From positions 707,766-771,765 of the forward strand of contig JADJYQ010000005.1 of assembly GCA_016719615.1 (NCBI GenBank): a stretch of DNA of 64,000 bases, given 5' to 3'. The position numbers and the translations under genes are program-made. The notes beneath the pieces are model-generated. The model searched no databases. It was not told where the DNA came from and was given only the letters and a program-made list of their open reading frames with translations. Below, one piece after another: positions 38,116 through 47,275 of this stretch. Source of the DNA: Saprospiraceae bacterium. Lineage in GTDB: Bacteria > Bacteroidota > Bacteroidia > Chitinophagales > Saprospiraceae. Every line of letters begins with the position of its first letter. Position 1 is the stretch's first letter.

Positions 38116-39105
38116 ATGAAAAATATTTTAATTACAGGCGCTACCGGTTTTGTGGGTTCCCATTTTGTGTCAAAAGCTTTGGAAAAAGGCTTTGAGGTCC
38201 ATGTGACGGTTCGTCCAAACAGTGATTTGTCTTATTTGAAAGAATTTAATGTAAAATATCATAGTTTGAGTTTATTTGATAAACCAGCATTCAAAAAGCT
38301 GTTACACGAAAATCAAGTGGACTATATATTACATAATGCCGGCATCACAAAGACAAAAAAGATTGAAGATTATTTTTCAGTGAATGCGCACGCCACAAAA
38401 ATAATAGCTGAGGCAGCGGTTGAATCAGAAAGACCTATCCAAAAATTTGTATACATAAGTAGTTTAGCTGCATTAGGCCCGGGTAAGTTTGCCGGGGATA
38501 TCCTATCTAATGAAAGGCAGGAACAACCATGCAGCTACTATGGGAAAAGTAAGCTATTGGCTGAAAAACATCTTGAAGAATTGCCTGATCTCAATTTTAT
38601 TGTATTTAGGCCAACCGGGGTATATGGCCCCAGGGAGAAAGATTTTTTACAAATGATAAAAATGCTTAAAGCGGGAATAGAATTATACATAGGTAATGCT
38701 CCCCAGACATTGAGTTTTATCTATGTCAAAGATTTGAGTGAACTCGTAATGAGTGCTTTAGAAGCTGAAGTCAGTCGTTGTAAGTATGTCGTATCAGATG
38801 GGAACATTTATGATAAAACTGCCTTTGGCAAAGAAATCGCTCAACTATTGAGCGTTAAACCAATCCGATTGAATCTGCCGGTGATTGCAGGTAGTCTTAT
38901 TGCCGGTGTCAGCGAGTTTATCCATATCTTTAAAAGTAAACCAGCTTTACTCAATAAAGACAAACTTCATGAGATACTTGCACCAAGTTGGGCATGTGAT
39001 ACCTCAGAATTAACAAGAGATTTTAAATTTGCGGCGCAATACAATCTTCGAAGGGGCCTGGAAGAAACGATAAATTGGTACCAAAGAGAGGGGTGGCTTT
39101 CATAA
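38116..39105 (+). CDS. Extended SDR, NAD-dependent epimerase/dehydratase family
   Basis: 329 residues with an N-terminal Rossmann motif GATGFVGSH (residues 8-16), HNAGITK, and a catalytic YxxxK in YYGKSK. The VFRPTGVYGPREKDF segment is typical of extended SDRs. It opens a plus-strand cluster, 15 bp before inositol-phosphate synthase, so a role in lipid synthesis is likely. Possible activities include a sphingolipid-type ketone reductase or a nucleotide-sugar epimerase; some Bacteroidota SDRs of this class act on sphingolipid precursors, but this assignment is an inference from context only. Confidence 0.85.
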   Translation: MKNILITGATGFVGSHFVSKALEKGFEVHVTVRPNSDLSYLKEFNVKYHSLSLFDKPAFKKLLHENQVDYILHNAGITKTKKIEDYFSVNAHATKIIAEAAVESERPIQKFVYISSLAALGPGKFAGDILSNERQEQPCSYYGKSKLLAEKHLEELPDLNFIVFRPTGVYGPREKDFLQMIKMLKAGIELYIGNAPQTLSFIYVKDLSELVMSALEAEVSRCKYVVSDGNIYDKTAFGKEIAQLLSVKPIRLNLPVIAGSLIAGVSEFIHIFKSKPALLNKDKLHEILAPSWACDTSELTRDFKFAAQYNLRRGLEETINWYQREGWLS

Positions 39106-39120
39106 AAAACTAAATATTAA

Positions 39121-40464
39121 ATGCAACAAAATCAGAATTCGATCCAAAAACCTGCTGCTGCAGAGGGGAAATTGGCAATTTTAACTCCTGGGATGGGGGC
39201 AGTAGCAACAACTTTTATTGCCGGTGTTGAAGCAGTAAAGAAGAATATTGCCTTGCCAATAGGTTCGCTGACCCAAATGAGTACCATTCGTTTAGGCAAA
39301 CGAACGGAAAGCAGAAATCCAATGATTAAGGATTTTGTGCCTTTAGCGAAGTTGGAAGACATCGTTTTTGGAGGTTGGGATATTTTTGAAGATAATATGT
39401 ATGAAGCTGCAGTCACTGCAGAAGTTTTGGAAATCAAGCATTTAGAACCTTTAAAGCAGCAACTCGAAAGAATTAAACCCATGCCGGCAGTTTTTGACAA
39501 TACCTATGTCAAAAATATTGATGGCCCAAATGTCAAAAAGGCAGATACGAAATTTGAATTGGCTCAAATGCTCATGGAGGATATCAAAAATTTTATGAAA
39601 GAGAATGATTGTTCAAGAGCAGTCATTGTTTGGTGTGCTTCCACTGAAAAATACGTTGAAACTTCAGACGTGCATTTAAGCTTGAAAGCTTTTGAGCAAG
39701 GTTTGAAAGACAATGATCCATGTATTGCCCCCAGCATGATTTATGCTTATGCGGCATTAAAATTATCAGTTCCTTTTGCAAATGGGGCACCTAACCTCAG
39801 CTGTGATATACCGGCCTTGGTTGAATTGGCCCATTTAAATCAAACTCCAATTTCAGGTAAAGACTTTAAGACTGGCCAAACCCTTATGAAGACCATCGTG
39901 GCACCCGGATTGTATTCAAGAGCATTAGGGGTTTCCGGTTGGTTTTCAACAAATATCCTGGGCAACAGAGATGGCAAAGTACTCGATGATCCTGAAAATT
40001 TTAAGACTAAAGAAGTCTCCAAATTGAGCGTGCTTGAAGAAATATTTGACCCTCAATCAAACCCAAATTTATATGGAGAAATGTATCATAAAGTGCGGAT
40101 CAACTACTATCCGCCAAGAGGCGATAATAAAGAAAGTTGGGACAATATTGATATTTTCGGATGGATGGGTTACCCGATGCAAATAAAGATCAATTTCTTG
40201 TGCCGGGATTCCATATTAGCTGCGCCTATCGTTTTAGACTTAGCACTTTTTATGGATTTAGCACAAAGGGCCAAGATGAAGGGCATTCAGGAGTGGTTGT
40301 CATTTTATTATAAATCGCCACAGGTCAAGGAAGGATTGAAACATGAACACGATATTTTTAAACAATTGATTAAGCTACAAAATACGCTTAGGTACCTGAT
40401 GGGAGAGGACCTCATCACGCATTTAGGCCTTGATTATTATGAGGATTTAATGGAATCATTGTAA
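39121..40464 (+). CDS. ino1: myo-Inositol-1(3)-phosphate synthase
   Basis: Converts glucose 6-phosphate to inositol 3-phosphate through an NAD-dependent cycle; cytoplasmic. 447 residues. Visible motifs: NAD-binding GMGAVATTFIAGVEAV, the conserved GGWDIFEDNMYEAA, ANGAPNLSCDIPAL, the GKDFKTGQTLMKT block with catalytic Lys, and the SGWFSTNILGNRDG segment followed by FKTKEVSK. It begins 15 bp after the SDR gene and its stop abuts the ATG of the next gene (taaATG), so coupling is likely. It supplies the inositol headgroup for the phosphatidyltransferase at 43636. Confidence 0.95.
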   Translation: MQQNQNSIQKPAAAEGKLAILTPGMGAVATTFIAGVEAVKKNIALPIGSLTQMSTIRLGKRTESRNPMIKDFVPLAKLEDIVFGGWDIFEDNMYEAAVTAEVLEIKHLEPLKQQLERIKPMPAVFDNTYVKNIDGPNVKKADTKFELAQMLMEDIKNFMKENDCSRAVIVWCASTEKYVETSDVHLSLKAFEQGLKDNDPCIAPSMIYAYAALKLSVPFANGAPNLSCDIPALVELAHLNQTPISGKDFKTGQTLMKTIVAPGLYSRALGVSGWFSTNILGNRDGKVLDDPENFKTKEVSKLSVLEEIFDPQSNPNLYGEMYHKVRINYYPPRGDNKESWDNIDIFGWMGYPMQIKINFLCRDSILAAPIVLDLALFMDLAQRAKMKGIQEWLSFYYKSPQVKEGLKHEHDIFKQLIKLQNTLRYLMGEDLITHLGLDYYEDLMESL

Positions 40465-40911
40465 ATGCTTTTTCATAAAGTCATTGCCAGTTTTTTCGGG
40501 CTAGGTTATTTCGGAAAAGGAGCAGGGACAGTAGCTGCAGGCGTTGCTGCATTCATTTTATTCTTTTTGTTTTCCAATAAAGGCGTTGCAGAATATTTGC
40601 TGCCTGTTTTAAGTTTGTTCATTATTTTGTTAGGAACTTGGAGTTCTTCTAAACTGTTAGCAGTTTGGGGCAAGGACCCACAAAAAGTCGTCATAGACGA
40701 AGTAGCGGGAATTATGGTATCGCTGGTGTTTATTCCGGTATCATGGTCATTATACCTGGCTGGGTTCGTTTTATTTCGTTTTTTCGACATTTATAAACCA
40801 TTAGGCATTCGAAAAGTGGAAAAATTGCCTGGAGCTTGGGGCGTAATGGCTGATGACATCCTTGCCGGCGTTTATTCAAACATTTTAGTTCAACTTTATA
40901 TTCACTGCTAA
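40465..40911 (+). CDS. PgpA-type phosphatase, probable phosphatidylinositol-phosphate phosphatase
   Basis: 148 residues, membrane protein with about four hydrophobic segments. The PgpA signature WGKDPQKVVIDEVAGI is present, followed by RFFDIYKPLGIRKVE and a final ADDILAGV, all typical of phosphatidylglycerophosphatase A. Gene context (immediately after inositol-phosphate synthase, before a CDP-alcohol transferase) suggests it dephosphorylates phosphatidylinositol phosphate, as the PgpA homologue does in the inositol-lipid locus of Bacteroides thetaiotaomicron. The substrate is an inference; family membership is firm. Confidence 0.88.
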   Translation: MLFHKVIASFFGLGYFGKGAGTVAAGVAAFILFFLFSNKGVAEYLLPVLSLFIILLGTWSSSKLLAVWGKDPQKVVIDEVAGIMVSLVFIPVSWSLYLAGFVLFRFFDIYKPLGIRKVEKLPGAWGVMADDILAGVYSNILVQLYIHC

Positions 40912-41077
40912 ATGGGTCTCGGACTTGAGTTTTTTCGCATGTGAAATCAACTTTCATTCTAAAGAATTGTTGTTTGTGAAGTTTTTGTATGGCCAGGTTT
41001 ACCATTTCAAGGTCCTTTAAATTAATAAGTATAACCAAGTGACATACAATAGTTAGTAAGCCTATTAGGAAGTTTCT

Positions 41078-43627
41078 ATGAACACAATACTTTTGAGATT
41101 AACAGGTTTGTTTTTGAGTTTAATACTGATTTTTGGTATTGTAGAGGCTCAACGAACCGTGATTAAAGGCATTGTAACAGATGCAAATACAAAAGAGCCA
41201 CTGGCATTTGCAAATGTGCTTTTTTCGAACACAAGCACCGGTACGAATACTGATTTTGATGGATTGTATACCTTAGAAACCTCCAAAAAGTATTTAAATC
41301 TCGAAGCCAGATATGTAGGTTATGAAACCAAAGTGATTGCTGTAAAATATGGTGAGACACAAGTTATTAATTTTCAACTAAAGCCTAACAATAGCGTACT
41401 GAACGAAGTGCTTGTCAAATCAGCAAAACAAAAATATTCGAAGAAGAATAACCCTGCGATTGAATTGATCGAAAAAGTTATTGCCAATAAAAAAATTAAC
41501 AGAAAATCAAATTTCGAGCAATATGAGTATGAAAAATATCAGAAGCTTGAATTTGCATTGAGTAATGTTTCTGAGAAGTTTAAAAATAAAAAGATCTTTA
41601 AAAATTTTCAATTTGTATTTGATAATTTAGATTCTTCTAAAATGAATGGCAAACCATTGTTGCCCGTTTATTTGAAAGAAAATATTTGGGATGTCTATTA
41701 TAGAAAGGAACCCAAAGCCACTAAAGAGATTTTAAAAGGTGAAAGATTTGTGAACTTTAGTCAATTTATTGACGACAAATCTCTGGCTGAATATTTTCAA
41801 TACTTATATCAGGATATAGATATTTATGAAAGCAACATTCAACTTTTTGGTAATTTGTTTTTAAGTCCTATCGCAAACCTGTCTCCAACTTTTTATAGAT
41901 TTTATATCAGAGATACCGTATTTATTGATGAGGATTCCTGTTTTCAGTTGTCATTTTATCCAAAGAACAGAACTGATTATTTATTTCAGGGTGATTTATT
42001 TATTACGAAGAATGGAAGTTATGCGGTGAAGGAGGTCAGGATGGCAGTTAATAAAGAAATCAATTTAAACTGGGTAAAAGAACTCTCCATCCGACAGCGA
42101 TTTGTGAAAGCAGATTCATTGGGCTATATTCTCGATAAAGATGAGATCATGGCCGATTTTGGAATTACAAATGCCAAAATGGGTATTTTTGGTCAGAAGA
42201 ACATTTCATATAAAAATTTTAAATTTAATCAGGCCAGACCGGATTCAGATTATGAAGGACCGACTCAAATCGAAGCGAAGAAATTGGCGGGTCAACAAGA
42301 TTCCTTTTGGGTCGAAGCGCGGCATGATACCTTGACTAAATCAGAAGCAGGGGTATATGCAACTATGGATAGTCTTCAAAAATTGCCAAGCTTCAGAAGA
42401 ATAATGGACATAGCGACTATATTACTGGCAGGGTATAAAGTAGCAGGGCCTGTTGAAATCGGGCCAGTGAATACCTTCTATAGTTTTAATCCGGTGGAAG
42501 GATTTCGCTTGCGTGTTGGAGGCAGAACGACACCTGTATTCAGTACCAAATATTTGTTTGAATCTTATATTGCTTACGGCTTTAAAGATCAAAAATTTAA
42601 ATATTATTTAGAAGGTACTTATTCATTTGCGAAAGACAGAATCAGCGTATTTCCGATTAAAGAGCTCACAGTGAGTTTGCAAAAAGATACCAAGATACCT
42701 GGTCAGGAATTGCAGTTTGTGCAGGAAGATAATTTTCTTTTATCTTTTAAGAGAGGAGATAATGAGAAATGGCTTTACAATGATATTTACAAACTCCAGT
42801 TTTTAAATGAATTTAAAAATCACACGTCTCTAAAATTTGAATTTAAGCATTGGACGCAACACCCGGCAGGTACATTGCATTACAACAAAATCGATTACAG
42901 CGACACCCTTAATAGCATTCAATCCTTGCGCACTTTGGAACTCGGTCTTACCTTTCGCTGGGCTCCAAATGAACAATTTTTTCAAGGGAAATTATATAGA
43001 GTACCATTGCCTAATAAACATCCAATCTTTACCTTGCGTTACGGCCTTGGTTTGAAAGATGTTTTAGGTGGAGAATATGCTTATCACAATATTTCTGCAA
43101 GTCTTTATAAGAGAATTTATTTTCCACAATTTGGATTTGCCGATTTAACATTGGAAGGAGGTAAAGTATTTGGTCAGGTTCCATTTCCATTATTATATGT
43201 ACATCGTGCCAATCAAACATATTCATACCAGTTGAATTCCTATAATTTGATGAATTTTTTGGAATTCGTCAGTGATCAGTATTATTCTGTCAATTACAAT
43301 CATTATTTGGCAGGTGCCCTGTTTAATAAAATCCCTTTGTTTAAAAAGTTAAAATGGAGGGAAGTATTTTCAGTAAAATTGCTTTATGGTGGAGTAAGGG
43401 ACGAAAACGATCCTGCATTAAATGCCAGTTTGTATAAATTCCCCGCCACTGCAGATGGGATAGCATCTACCTACACACTTGAAGAAAAGCCTTATGTGGA
43501 GGCTAGTGTAGGCATCTATAATATTTTCAAAATCGTACGAGTGGATTATGTGAGACGTTTAAATTATTTGGATAATCCGAATGTTTCTAAATCAGGTATT
43601 CGGGCAAGAGTTAAATTTGAGTTTTAA
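41078..43627 (+). CDS. DUF5686 outer-membrane protein with N-terminal carboxypeptidase-like regulatory domain
   Basis: 849 residues with a signal peptide (cleavage near VEAQRTVIKG). A CarboxypepD_reg-like beta sandwich covers about residues 28-115 (VTDANTKEPLAFANV). The rest fits the DUF5686 family, with a helical ELIEKVIANKK segment, a central domain, and a C-terminal half dominated by alternating beta strands ending in an aromatic residue (ARVKFEF), as in outer-membrane barrels. Its role is unknown. Sitting between the PgpA-type phosphatase and the phosphatidyltransferase makes a link to envelope lipid handling plausible, but this is an inference. Confidence 0.85.
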   Translation: MNTILLRLTGLFLSLILIFGIVEAQRTVIKGIVTDANTKEPLAFANVLFSNTSTGTNTDFDGLYTLETSKKYLNLEARYVGYETKVIAVKYGETQVINFQLKPNNSVLNEVLVKSAKQKYSKKNNPAIELIEKVIANKKINRKSNFEQYEYEKYQKLEFALSNVSEKFKNKKIFKNFQFVFDNLDSSKMNGKPLLPVYLKENIWDVYYRKEPKATKEILKGERFVNFSQFIDDKSLAEYFQYLYQDIDIYESNIQLFGNLFLSPIANLSPTFYRFYIRDTVFIDEDSCFQLSFYPKNRTDYLFQGDLFITKNGSYAVKEVRMAVNKEINLNWVKELSIRQRFVKADSLGYILDKDEIMADFGITNAKMGIFGQKNISYKNFKFNQARPDSDYEGPTQIEAKKLAGQQDSFWVEARHDTLTKSEAGVYATMDSLQKLPSFRRIMDIATILLAGYKVAGPVEIGPVNTFYSFNPVEGFRLRVGGRTTPVFSTKYLFESYIAYGFKDQKFKYYLEGTYSFAKDRISVFPIKELTVSLQKDTKIPGQELQFVQEDNFLLSFKRGDNEKWLYNDIYKLQFLNEFKNHTSLKFEFKHWTQHPAGTLHYNKIDYSDTLNSIQSLRTLELGLTFRWAPNEQFFQGKLYRVPLPNKHPIFTLRYGLGLKDVLGGEYAYHNISASLYKRIYFPQFGFADLTLEGGKVFGQVPFPLLYVHRANQTYSYQLNSYNLMNFLEFVSDQYYSVNYNHYLAGALFNKIPLFKKLKWREVFSVKLLYGGVRDENDPALNASLYKFPATADGIASTYTLEEKPYVEASVGIYNIFKIVRVDYVRRLNYLDNPNVSKSGIRARVKFEF

Positions 43628-43635
43628 ATTTGTCT

Positions 43636-44358
43636 ATGGGATCAACTTCCGAAATGACTTCAAAAAACATGCAATTTCGAGATAGAATCAAACTATATAT
43701 GCAATCCATTTTAGCACCTGCTGTCAAGTTGGCTATGCTATTTGGATTAAAACCGAATCATATTACGACTATAGGATTTATGTTAAATTTATTAGTGGCA
43801 GTTTGGTTCGTATTTGGAGCAGAACAAGGAGAACGCATGGATTTGTCATTTGTAGGTTGGGGCGGATTACTTATATTGATCGCGGGCTTATTTGATATGC
43901 TGGATGGTCAATTGGCGCGCCAAACTCAATCATCAACCAAGTTTGGAGCGCTTTATGATTCCGTATTAGACAGGTACAGTGAGTTGGTCATGTTTTTGGG
44001 AATCTGTTATTATTTGGTTTCTTATCATTATTTTTTAAGTTCATTATTTGCATTTGTAGCCATGATTGGCTCTATGATGGTAAGTTATATAAGGGCTAGA
44101 GCCGAAGGCCTCGGAATAAGTTGTAGTGATGGACTCATGCAAAGGCCGGAAAGAATCATCACACTAGGTATCTCCGGGATTATATGCGGCTTGGTTTTTT
44201 ATTTTATCGGAGATTTTTATTGGCATATTGAGGGTGTTCCATTTCATATTTTTGAGACGATCTCATTTTTTACTTTGCCCATTACACTTTTGGCTATCTT
44301 GGCGAATTATACGGCCTACACCAGGCTCATGCATTGCAAAAGAGTCTTAAATTCATAG
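43636..44358 (+). CDS. CDP-alcohol phosphatidyltransferase, probable phosphatidylinositol-phosphate synthase
   Basis: 240 residues, integral membrane, six or so hydrophobic segments. The signature D-x2-DG-x2-AR-x8-G-x3-D-x3-D is complete (DMLDGQLARQ, then GALYDSVLD), which gives the metal site and CMP-leaving chemistry. In context it should join CDP-diacylglycerol to inositol phosphate. The ATG at 43636 is chosen because the frame upstream starts with a TTG only two codons earlier. It starts 8 bp after the DUF5686 gene. Acceptor identity is inferred from the neighbouring synthase, not shown by sequence. Confidence 0.9.
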   Translation: MGSTSEMTSKNMQFRDRIKLYMQSILAPAVKLAMLFGLKPNHITTIGFMLNLLVAVWFVFGAEQGERMDLSFVGWGGLLILIAGLFDMLDGQLARQTQSSTKFGALYDSVLDRYSELVMFLGICYYLVSYHYFLSSLFAFVAMIGSMMVSYIRARAEGLGISCSDGLMQRPERIITLGISGIICGLVFYFIGDFYWHIEGVPFHIFETISFFTLPITLLAILANYTAYTRLMHCKRVLNS

Positions 44359-44381
44359 ATGTATTTTATATTGAAAGGATT

Positions 44382-44389
44382 TATTTTTG
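44382..44389 (+). promoter_or_regulatory. -7 box TATTTTTG upstream of the PAP2 gene
   Basis: TAnnTTTG match about 47 bp upstream of ATG 44436. A purine-rich stretch GCGGAGAG just before the ATG could serve as a ribosome-binding site, which is unusual in this window. Confidence 0.35.
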
Positions 44390-44435
44390 CATATTAAAAG
44401 ATGAATTTGAAGATTAATAATTAATAGCGGAGAGA

Positions 44436-45353
44436 ATGATGACGAAAGACAAATATATCTTGGTCGCTTTGGCATTGATGTATTTATGGGTATTCAACAG
44501 TTTAATTGGAATTAAGGGCGAGCATATATTTCTTTCTGTTTTCTGCGTTACAGCCTATACCATTCACCCATACGGTAAAAAATTTGTCTTTGCATTCCTT
44601 ATTTTTCTGATCTATTGGATTATATGGGACGGAATGAAAGCATTTCCGAATTACTTGTTTCACGAAGTAAACATTCGGGATTTATACGATTTGGAAAAAG
44701 GAATTTTTGGGATTTATGAAGCCGGAGAAATCCTTACGCCAAATGAATTTTTTCTAAAACATTTATGCGCAACTTGTGATTTATTTGCAGGTCTTTTTTA
44801 TATTAATTGGGTGCCAATTCCTCTTGCATTTGGATTTTATTTATTTCTAAAGAATCCCAACCAACTACTTCGCTTTTCAATTTGTTTTTTAGTCAGTAAT
44901 ATTTTGGGATTTATTCTATATTATACTTACCCGGCAGCACCACCTTGGTATATTCAATTACATGGATTTGAATTTATTCCTCAGACACCTGGAAATGCAG
45001 CTGGATTGTTAAGAATAGATGCGCTTCTCGATATCAACCTTTACAAAGGCATGTATGAAAAGAGTTCAAATGTGTTTGCTGCATTTCCCTCTTTGCATGC
45101 TGCTTATCCTTTGGTCGCGTTTATTTACAGCATCCGGAATCGCTATTTTGTATGGAGTGCCATTCTTGGCTTCTTTACAGTGGGAATTTGGTGGGCGGCT
45201 GTATATACCCAACATCATTACGTCATTGATATTCTGGCTGGAATTTTTTGCGGAATAGCCGGTTGGCTGATAACTGAGTATGCAATTCTAAAATCAGATA
45301 AAATCAAATCTTATCTGAGCGCATATACTGATATGATAAGCTTAAAGCAATAA
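44436..45353 (+). CDS. PAP2-family membrane protein, AUR1-like (probable inositol phosphorylceramide synthase)
   Basis: 305 residues with several transmembrane segments. Motifs follow the AUR1/IPC-synthase type of PAP2 proteins: YPAAPPWY (about residues 170-177), AAFPSLHAAYPL and YTQHHYVIDILAG, giving the catalytic His/His/Asp set. Such enzymes transfer phosphoinositol from phosphatidylinositol to ceramide. The gene closes a cluster containing all the earlier steps to phosphatidylinositol, which supports this role. An ordinary lipid phosphatase cannot be excluded. ATG 44439 is an alternative start three bases in. Confidence 0.85.
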   Translation: MMTKDKYILVALALMYLWVFNSLIGIKGEHIFLSVFCVTAYTIHPYGKKFVFAFLIFLIYWIIWDGMKAFPNYLFHEVNIRDLYDLEKGIFGIYEAGEILTPNEFFLKHLCATCDLFAGLFYINWVPIPLAFGFYLFLKNPNQLLRFSICFLVSNILGFILYYTYPAAPPWYIQLHGFEFIPQTPGNAAGLLRIDALLDINLYKGMYEKSSNVFAAFPSLHAAYPLVAFIYSIRNRYFVWSAILGFFTVGIWWAAVYTQHHYVIDILAGIFCGIAGWLITEYAILKSDKIKSYLSAYTDMISLKQ

Positions 45354-45611
45354 TCCCTGAGTTGTCATTAAAATTCTATTACGAGCCAAAACTGCTTCAA
45401 ATACATACCCCTTCTCGAAATCTGTGCCCCATGAAATTACTGCTTTACTTCAGCGCAAAATTTTTGCGAAGAGGCCTGTCTTTTTTCCACCTTTCACTGT
45501 CACGACGATTCCTATTGACAATTCCGGGATCATTATTTTGTGTTGTATTATTCAAACTTAGCTAAAGATTCATGAATTTATTTTGGAACTCTTCAGCCAC
45601 TTTATAATTAT

Positions 45612-45642
45612 AAAAAAAAAGGCCATCGAATGGATGGCCTTT
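45612..45642 (-). terminator. Rho-independent terminator after the esterase-like gene
   Basis: Stem AAAGGCCATC / GATGGCCTTT with a five-base loop. The A-run at 45612-45620 becomes a T-run on the minus strand, so it ends the minus-strand TonB receptor operon 22 bp past the stop. Confidence 0.85.
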
Positions 45643-45663
45643 GAAAACGTTAATGCGAATTTA

Positions 45664-47253
45664 TTAATCTTGAATGATAATTTGCTTTGTTACAATATTG
45701 TCTTTCGTGCGTACTTGAGCAATATAAAAACCTGCCTGCAATTGATTTCGCGGCATTACAAAGCTAGCGGAGTTAATATCTGAATGGGCTTTGATAAGTC
45801 TGCCATGTACATCATGGATGTAAACGGAACGAATCGGATGTTCAGCCTTGGTTTCAAAACGCACTTCATGTATGGCTGGAACGGGTGAAATGGATAAGCC
45901 TATTTCTGATGCTTCAACTTCTTTCAAGCCAACTGCCTGGCAACCGAGATCTAAAGCAATGCACATTCTTGGAAGGGCCAATCTAAACACGGTGTCCAGA
46001 TAAGCTTTTCCTTTATCAGCACTCATGTCAGGATTTGTGGCCAAGCCATTGAGGTGTAGTGTATCTGCGTTGAAATTGGTACCGCGTTGGGCGTTTACAA
46101 TTTGCACGATGACTTTTAAGGTATTGAGATCCCACCATTCCCATGGAGAGCCTTGAGGAGTCACTTTTCCATTATAAATGAGTGGAATATCAAGTCCGTA
46201 AAAATTATCCGTACCTAAAAGAATATTTTGTTGCGTCAAAGGCAAAATGGTTTGCGTTGCTTTTTGAGCATCAATTCCACTTTTTAAGACATCTAAAACC
46301 GGGTCCACGTTTTTAAGTATTTCATTGCTGCCTAAGTTATTAGCAACTTCAATACACTTTCTCGTTCCTGTGGCATAGATCACAAATTGGTTAGTGGTAG
46401 GAACAATGACCGGACCTTCATAATAGGGCGCAAAAAAATCGTTGGTGCAATGTACTCCCGTATAGGCAGGTTCGATATCTTCTCCATCAAGCCATGATGA
46501 ATCACCTAAAGCTCCACCCAGATTAACACTGATTTGAAAATTTGAACTGTAAGCTGGATGATTTGGCAAACAAAGTGGCGTTTGTGTAGTTGCATACATA
46601 TTGCCTAATAAAGTGCTATCAATAAATGGCAACAAAGTCTGTGTATTGATAAATTTAGGCAAAGTAACTTCTCCAAAATCATTCAAACTCCCTGTACCTA
46701 ATGCCAGATAACCACCAGTTCCAATTCCCCCATACGCATATTTTTGATGGATCGATACCATAAGGGTTACTGTCTTCTGCAACTGATTTTTAAAATAACG
46801 GATACAGCTTCTGGTATCCTGAATACCTCTGTAAGCGGCTTGCAACAGGGATCCAGTTCTTGCATTTTGATCTGGAGAAGTGGGCAGCCAACCAAGTCTG
46901 TAGGTATAAGCTGCTACAACAAAGCCTCTGGATGCCAAATATGCAGCCGTAGCTACTACTGCAGAATCAGTTCTGGCACCAGTAATTTGACCATTGTAAA
47001 GTGGTGGAAGAAAACTTCCTGTGTGTGCAATTAACACCAATGGACGATCAGTTTTAGCGTCTCCGGCAGGTGTGTAAATATCTGCTTTCAAGTCTTCTGC
47101 TGCGGGTGCACCGGTAATTACACCAATGTTTTTTCCAAAGACCACGTCAGCTGTTCGGAGCACCGGAAACATCGGATCTAAATACCGTCTTTGAGCCCAT
47201 GAAAACTGGACGGTTATGGATAAAAGAAATAATAAAGTGTAAAGTTTTTTCAT
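45664..47253 (-). CDS. Secreted esterase-like protein lacking the catalytic serine, T9SS sorting domain
   Basis: 529 residues with a signal peptide (cleavage near FSWAQRR). The fold resembles the esterase at 35724: ASRGFVVAAYTYRLGW, then AYRGIQDTRSCIRYFKN. At the nucleophile elbow it reads YGGIGTGGY where the paralogue has GGASAGS, so the Ser is replaced by Gly. A long insert (about residues 180-380) has no counterpart in the paralogue. The C-terminal ~75 residues are a T9SS domain (ISPVPAIHEVRFE, ending QLQAGFYIAQV). It starts 22 bp after the TonB-dependent receptor, so cotranscription is likely. It may bind rather than cleave a substrate; function is unproven. Confidence 0.8.
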   Translation of the reverse strand: MKKLYTLLFLLSITVQFSWAQRRYLDPMFPVLRTADVVFGKNIGVITGAPAAEDLKADIYTPAGDAKTDRPLVLIAHTGSFLPPLYNGQITGARTDSAVVATAAYLASRGFVVAAYTYRLGWLPTSPDQNARTGSLLQAAYRGIQDTRSCIRYFKNQLQKTVTLMVSIHQKYAYGGIGTGGYLALGTGSLNDFGEVTLPKFINTQTLLPFIDSTLLGNMYATTQTPLCLPNHPAYSSNFQISVNLGGALGDSSWLDGEDIEPAYTGVHCTNDFFAPYYEGPVIVPTTNQFVIYATGTRKCIEVANNLGSNEILKNVDPVLDVLKSGIDAQKATQTILPLTQQNILLGTDNFYGLDIPLIYNGKVTPQGSPWEWWDLNTLKVIVQIVNAQRGTNFNADTLHLNGLATNPDMSADKGKAYLDTVFRLALPRMCIALDLGCQAVGLKEVEASEIGLSISPVPAIHEVRFETKAEHPIRSVYIHDVHGRLIKAHSDINSASFVMPRNQLQAGFYIAQVRTKDNIVTKQIIIQD

Positions 47254-47275
47254 AGTTCGAATTTTTTTTGTTTAA

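Noticed and set aside
45362..45565. Small protein gene of 67 residues after the PAP2 gene
   Set aside because: No recognisable start context, family or signal; composition fits random AT-rich intergenic sequence before a terminator.
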